A DNA stretch of 64,000 bases, from assembly GCA_010279815.1 (NCBI GenBank), contig QEOQ01000640.1, forward strand, positions 82,282 to 146,281, read 5' to 3'. Numbering within the stretch: the stretch's first letter is position 1; each line of letters begins with the position of its first letter. The notes below the pieces were generated by a model. It was not told the origin of the DNA. It searched no databases and saw only the letters and a program-made list of their open reading frames with translations. The stretch comes from Brachionus plicatilis (taxonomy: Eukaryota; Rotifera; Eurotatoria; Ploima; Brachionidae). The translations under genes and the position numbers were made by a program. This document shows positions 61,205 through 64,000 of the stretch, one piece after another.

Positions 61205-62345
61205 CTTTTGAGTACCGTAATGCCTTGTCCCCTAATGCGGCATTTATTTTCAGAATTCTGGATTTTAATGCATGCATTTAACCCACTTTTTTTTCCAGAT
61301 ACGCTGCGACTAAAAATGCTGCAGTTAATGTCAAAATTTTGGTAAAAATGCCGCATTAAATATGTAAAAAATAATAAAAATATATTTTTCTATTTTTTCT
61401 AAATTTGAAACACAAAAAATGTTCTTCGGACATAATGCATGCATGTAAAGTTAAAATTTTGAGTTTTAATGCTAGTTTATTAAATTCATTTTTAATGCTT
61501 TTAAGTGTCCAATTTTTTTTTATAATTTTTATAACTATTATCATAATTCTTACAATTATATTCAAAACTGCAGCATTCAAAATAAAAAAAAAGATCATGC
61601 TAAAAATATAATTCATATAATTGTTTTTAAAAACAAATATTTTTTATACGGAAAATTTTAGGCATCTTGAAGTTTAGGATCAAAAAAATCAGATCAAAAA
61701 GTAATTTTTTTATAATTTTTGAATGGTATTTGATTAAATCTCTCTGCAAAATGCTAAATAATGCAAAAAACACGCTGAATATTAGAATAGGTTCTGCAAA
61801 AACTCTGCAATTAAATTGCGCAGTTGAATTAAATACTTTTTAATGACATGCATTTTCTTGCAAAATTGCAGAGTTTTTGCAGAGTCTTTTCTAATATTCA
61901 GCATGTTTTTTGCATTATTTAGCATTTTGCAGAGAGATTTAATCAAATACCATTCAAAAATTATAAAAAAATTACTTTTTCATCTGATTTTTTTGATCCT
62001 AAACTTCAAGATGCCAAATATGTGATTTTTATAATAAAATACCGTTTTTTTATCAATTTAAATAAAATTTCGTGACGCATTAAAACTCAAAATTTTAACT
62101 TTACATGCATGCATTATGTCCGAAGAACATTTTTTGTGTTTCAAATTTAGAAAAAATAGAAAAATATATTTTTATTATTTTTTACATATTTAATGCGGCA
62201 TTTTTACCAAAATTTTGACATTAACTGCAGTATTTTTAGTCGCAGCGTATCTGGAAAAAAAAGTGGGTTAAATGCATGCATTAAAATCCAGTATTCTGGT
62301 TTAAAGTGCAATGCATTAGGGGGCAAGGCATTACGGTACCATCTC
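61205..62345. mobile_element. 1.1 kb palindromic (foldback) element
   Basis: The outer arms (about 61204-61485 and 62068-62344) are near-perfect reverse complements. They begin GTACCGTAATGCCTTGTCCC and end GGGGCAAGGCATTACGGTAC. Inner arms (about 61660-61830 and 61858-62020) are a second inverted pair that includes TTTGCAGAGAGATTTAATCA. An asymmetric segment of about 175 bases sits in the left half and about 50 in the right. Short frames on both strands over the arms are mirror artefacts. The element encodes nothing recognisable. A single-arm fragment lies in CFAP91 intron 2. TA beside each terminal CCGTAATG could be a mariner-like TA duplication, but this cannot be told apart from the palindrome itself. 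Confidence 0.88.
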
Positions 62346-62514
62346 AAATTCGTACAAATTAATTTAATTTCAAATTCGTCTCGAAGCTATTAATTAGAGT
62401 TGCCTAGTAATACCAATCAATAAAATAAATTAATTCACCATAATATATCATATCTATCAAACAAGTAGAGTAATGCTTAAAAACTAATGTATTTTCATAA
62501 ATCAACCCTATTAC

Positions 62515-62655
62515 ACACTTCCCCTTGTTAGTAAGCGATGTCTTCATCGCTGTGCGTGATTCACAGAAATCACAGAATCAGCAATCCTCAAACCGCGTCG
62601 AATTCAGTCACAGAATTCTGCGTTGAACTGTGTCTACTACGGATGCAGGTCAATC
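62515..62655 (-). other. G/C-richer patch with purine tract, possible LTR-element junction
   Basis: On the minus strand AACAAGGGGAAG is followed by TGTGTAATAGGG, the form of a polypurine tract next to a 5'-TG LTR end. Upstream on that strand, about 120 bases have near-balanced base composition, unlike their surroundings. No coding remnant can be recognised and no second LTR was found. Confidence 0.25.
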
Positions 62656-62679
62656 TCTAGAAGCACCAAAATTTCAAAC

Positions 62680-62844
62680 TACTAGAAGCACCAACGAGTC
62701 AAAATGACTCTTTTACGATTTTTGGCCGCTAAAATCAAAGTAAATTTTTGTTATTTGAGCATAATATTTTTTTTCAGCATAAAAATAAGAATTACAATTT
62801 TCATCAGGAGTCAAAATGACTCGTTTTGGTGCTTCTAGTGTTAA
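62680..62844. mobile_element. piggyBac-like MITE
   Basis: The left end ACTAGAAGCACCAACGAGTC and right end GACTCGTTTTGGTGCTTCTA then GTG are inverted repeats. The right side is followed by TTAA (62841-62844), the target site of piggyBac transposons. On the left the TTAA is degraded. Just inside each end lies the palindrome GAGTCAAAATGACTC. A second CTAGAAGCACC at 62657 suggests nested or duplicated ends. Confidence 0.75.
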
Positions 62845-63212
62845 AGGATTAAGTATAAAATTAAATCAAACCAACTTAAATAATAAAAAAAACTTTTAGC
62901 TTGTTACTTTTAGCTTGAGATCATTGCCTTTTTCAACAGTCAAAAGATCAAAAATTTTATTTAGAATTAGTAAAAGTAAAATTAAAGTACAGTAATAGAA
63001 TTTTATTTTTTTTCTCTTAAAATTTTATAAAACTAAATAATCTATGTTTGATACACTATATTTAATTTCAATAGAGCGTAATTGCAAAAATTTCTTCAAA
63101 TATTTCTAAAATAAAATAAATCTTAACCATCGCACATTTTCAATGCATTTTCAAAATTGTTTTTTAATATTTATAAAACACAATAGAACATACCATTTTA
63201 AAATATATTTTT

Positions 63213-63256
63213 TTAACACTAGAAGCACCAAAGCGAGTCATTTGACTCGTCTAATG
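63213..63256 (+). mobile_element. piggyBac-like 5' terminus
   Basis: TTAA at 63213-63216 is followed by CACTAGAAGCACCAAAGC and GAGTCATTTGACTCG, the same terminus as the MITE at 62680-62844. No matching right end occurs before the window ends, so it is a solo end or the start of a longer element. Confidence 0.65.
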
Positions 63257-63558
63257 ATAATCTAATGGATAAAAATTTTATTATATGGATAAATCTATTC
63301 AAAAATTTATTTTAACTTAGGGAGATAAAAAATTAGCTAAATAAAAGTATCTAGCAAAAAATTGACATTTATTGAATTCATTTCTTTTTGAATTCTACTT
63401 CTTTCATGTAAATTACGCTTACTATAATTTTTGCTTTTTGGAAATTTGCTGATCTACGTTTAAAGATTTTCACGCTTTTTAGAAATATTTTATGACTAAC
63501 CCATTGATTTTCTAGCAAAATTCTTAATTATTAATTGAAAAACTAGTAAATAAAGAAT

Positions 63559-63662
63559 AAAGAACCATAGAGAACCAAAAAGAACCAAAAAGAACCCTAA
63601 AGAACCAAAAAGGACCTAACAAGAACCAAAAAGGACCTAATAAGAACCAAAAAAAAAACCTC
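63559..63662. repeat. AAGAACC tandem array
   Basis: About ten degenerate units of AAGAACCAAA and AAGGACCTAA in direct repeat. It is followed by an A-rich run. Confidence 0.85.
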
Positions 63663-63857
63663 AAAAGTTTATAAAAATTTTTTTTAAAAAAAGCAACCTG
63701 TAATATCCATTTGGTTCTTTTGTCATTGTCTATGTTTGTAATATTTTAGCAAAAATATGAAAATAAAAATATTAATTAATAATAAATCATTCATGGATAA
63801 TAATTTGTATTATACAACTTAAATATCTTCAAGTCAACTATTCAATTCTTTGGCTTT

Positions 63858-63876
63858 TAGTAGTAGTAGTAGTAGT
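63858..63876. repeat. (TAG)n microsatellite
   Basis: Six consecutive TAG units. Downstream at about 63885-63950 a less A/T-rich stretch carries short inverted motifs (GCTGGCTAGCCAGC) of unknown meaning. Confidence 0.85.
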
Positions 63877-64000
63877 TTTATGTGTAAGTAGCTGGCTAGC
63901 CAGCGAGTATGCTGATAGCACACTAAGACTGCTGATGCTGCATGAGCAGCAATCAATCATATACAAAAAGCTGTCCATAAACCTAATAAATTAATTTAAT

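Noticed and set aside
61356..62393. four short frames on both strands
   Set aside because: They arise from the arms of the palindromic element and mirror each other.
1..64000. CRISPR arrays, bacterial operons, ribosomal RNA or riboswitches
   Set aside because: The spliced genes and metazoan protein set mark this as a eukaryotic nuclear sequence, and no regularly spaced identical repeats of CRISPR type or rRNA blocks were seen.

Overview
The window looks like an AT-rich, intron-compact invertebrate nuclear genome. Genes are split by many 45-70 nt introns with clean GT...AG ends, and the intergenic DNA is almost pure A/T. The protein set is metazoan: Na+/K+-ATPase alpha and beta, an SLC6 symporter, an NCK SH3/SH2 adaptor, an alpha-arrestin, the RED/IK spliceosomal protein, a secreted ShKT-domain protein and two ciliary axoneme proteins (CFAP91 and Flattop/CFAP126). 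A small invertebrate such as a rotifer would fit, but that is inference. Nothing in the window fixes the species.

Layout. 1-9000 is a graveyard of mobile elements: a gag-like piece, a Harbinger-like remnant, a Ty3/Gypsy remnant with most of pol deleted, a pogo-type transposase remnant split by another insertion, LINE 3' ends, and a GGGAAAA-rich tandem array. 10832-12144 (+) is an arrestin-domain gene. 13959-17353 (-) is the Na+/K+-ATPase alpha subunit. 21170-22020 holds a long hairpin element next to a hAT-type MITE. 22860-26033 (-) is an 11-exon SLC6 transporter. 26728-26941 (-) is a probable two-exon gene for a 53-residue membrane protein. 31231-34909 (+) is CFAP91. After a cluster of foldback repeats, 36095-38225 (-) encodes a secreted protein with a metalloprotease-like domain that has lost its HExxH motif, followed by three ShKT domains. 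39500-40560 (-) is a decayed LINE. 41188-46932 (-) is NCK, whose SH2 domain is split by an intron of about 4.2 kb. 50137-51556 (+) is a 5'-truncated LINE with a 14-bp target-site duplication. 54599-54776 is a hAT MITE with a perfect 8-bp duplication. 55551-57982 (+) is IK/RED, 58517-59797 (+) is the Na+/K+-ATPase beta subunit, and 59996-60473 (-) is Flattop. 61205-62345 is a palindrome of about 1.1 kb, followed by piggyBac-like termini and simple tandem repeats.

Functional links. Both Na+/K+-ATPase subunits lie in the window about 41 kb apart, and the SLC6 carrier would use the sodium gradient they make. CFAP91 and CFAP126 both act on motile-cilium axonemes. There is no operon-like arrangement. 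Exon models come from reading splice sites and protein similarity by eye. They are not backed by transcript data.
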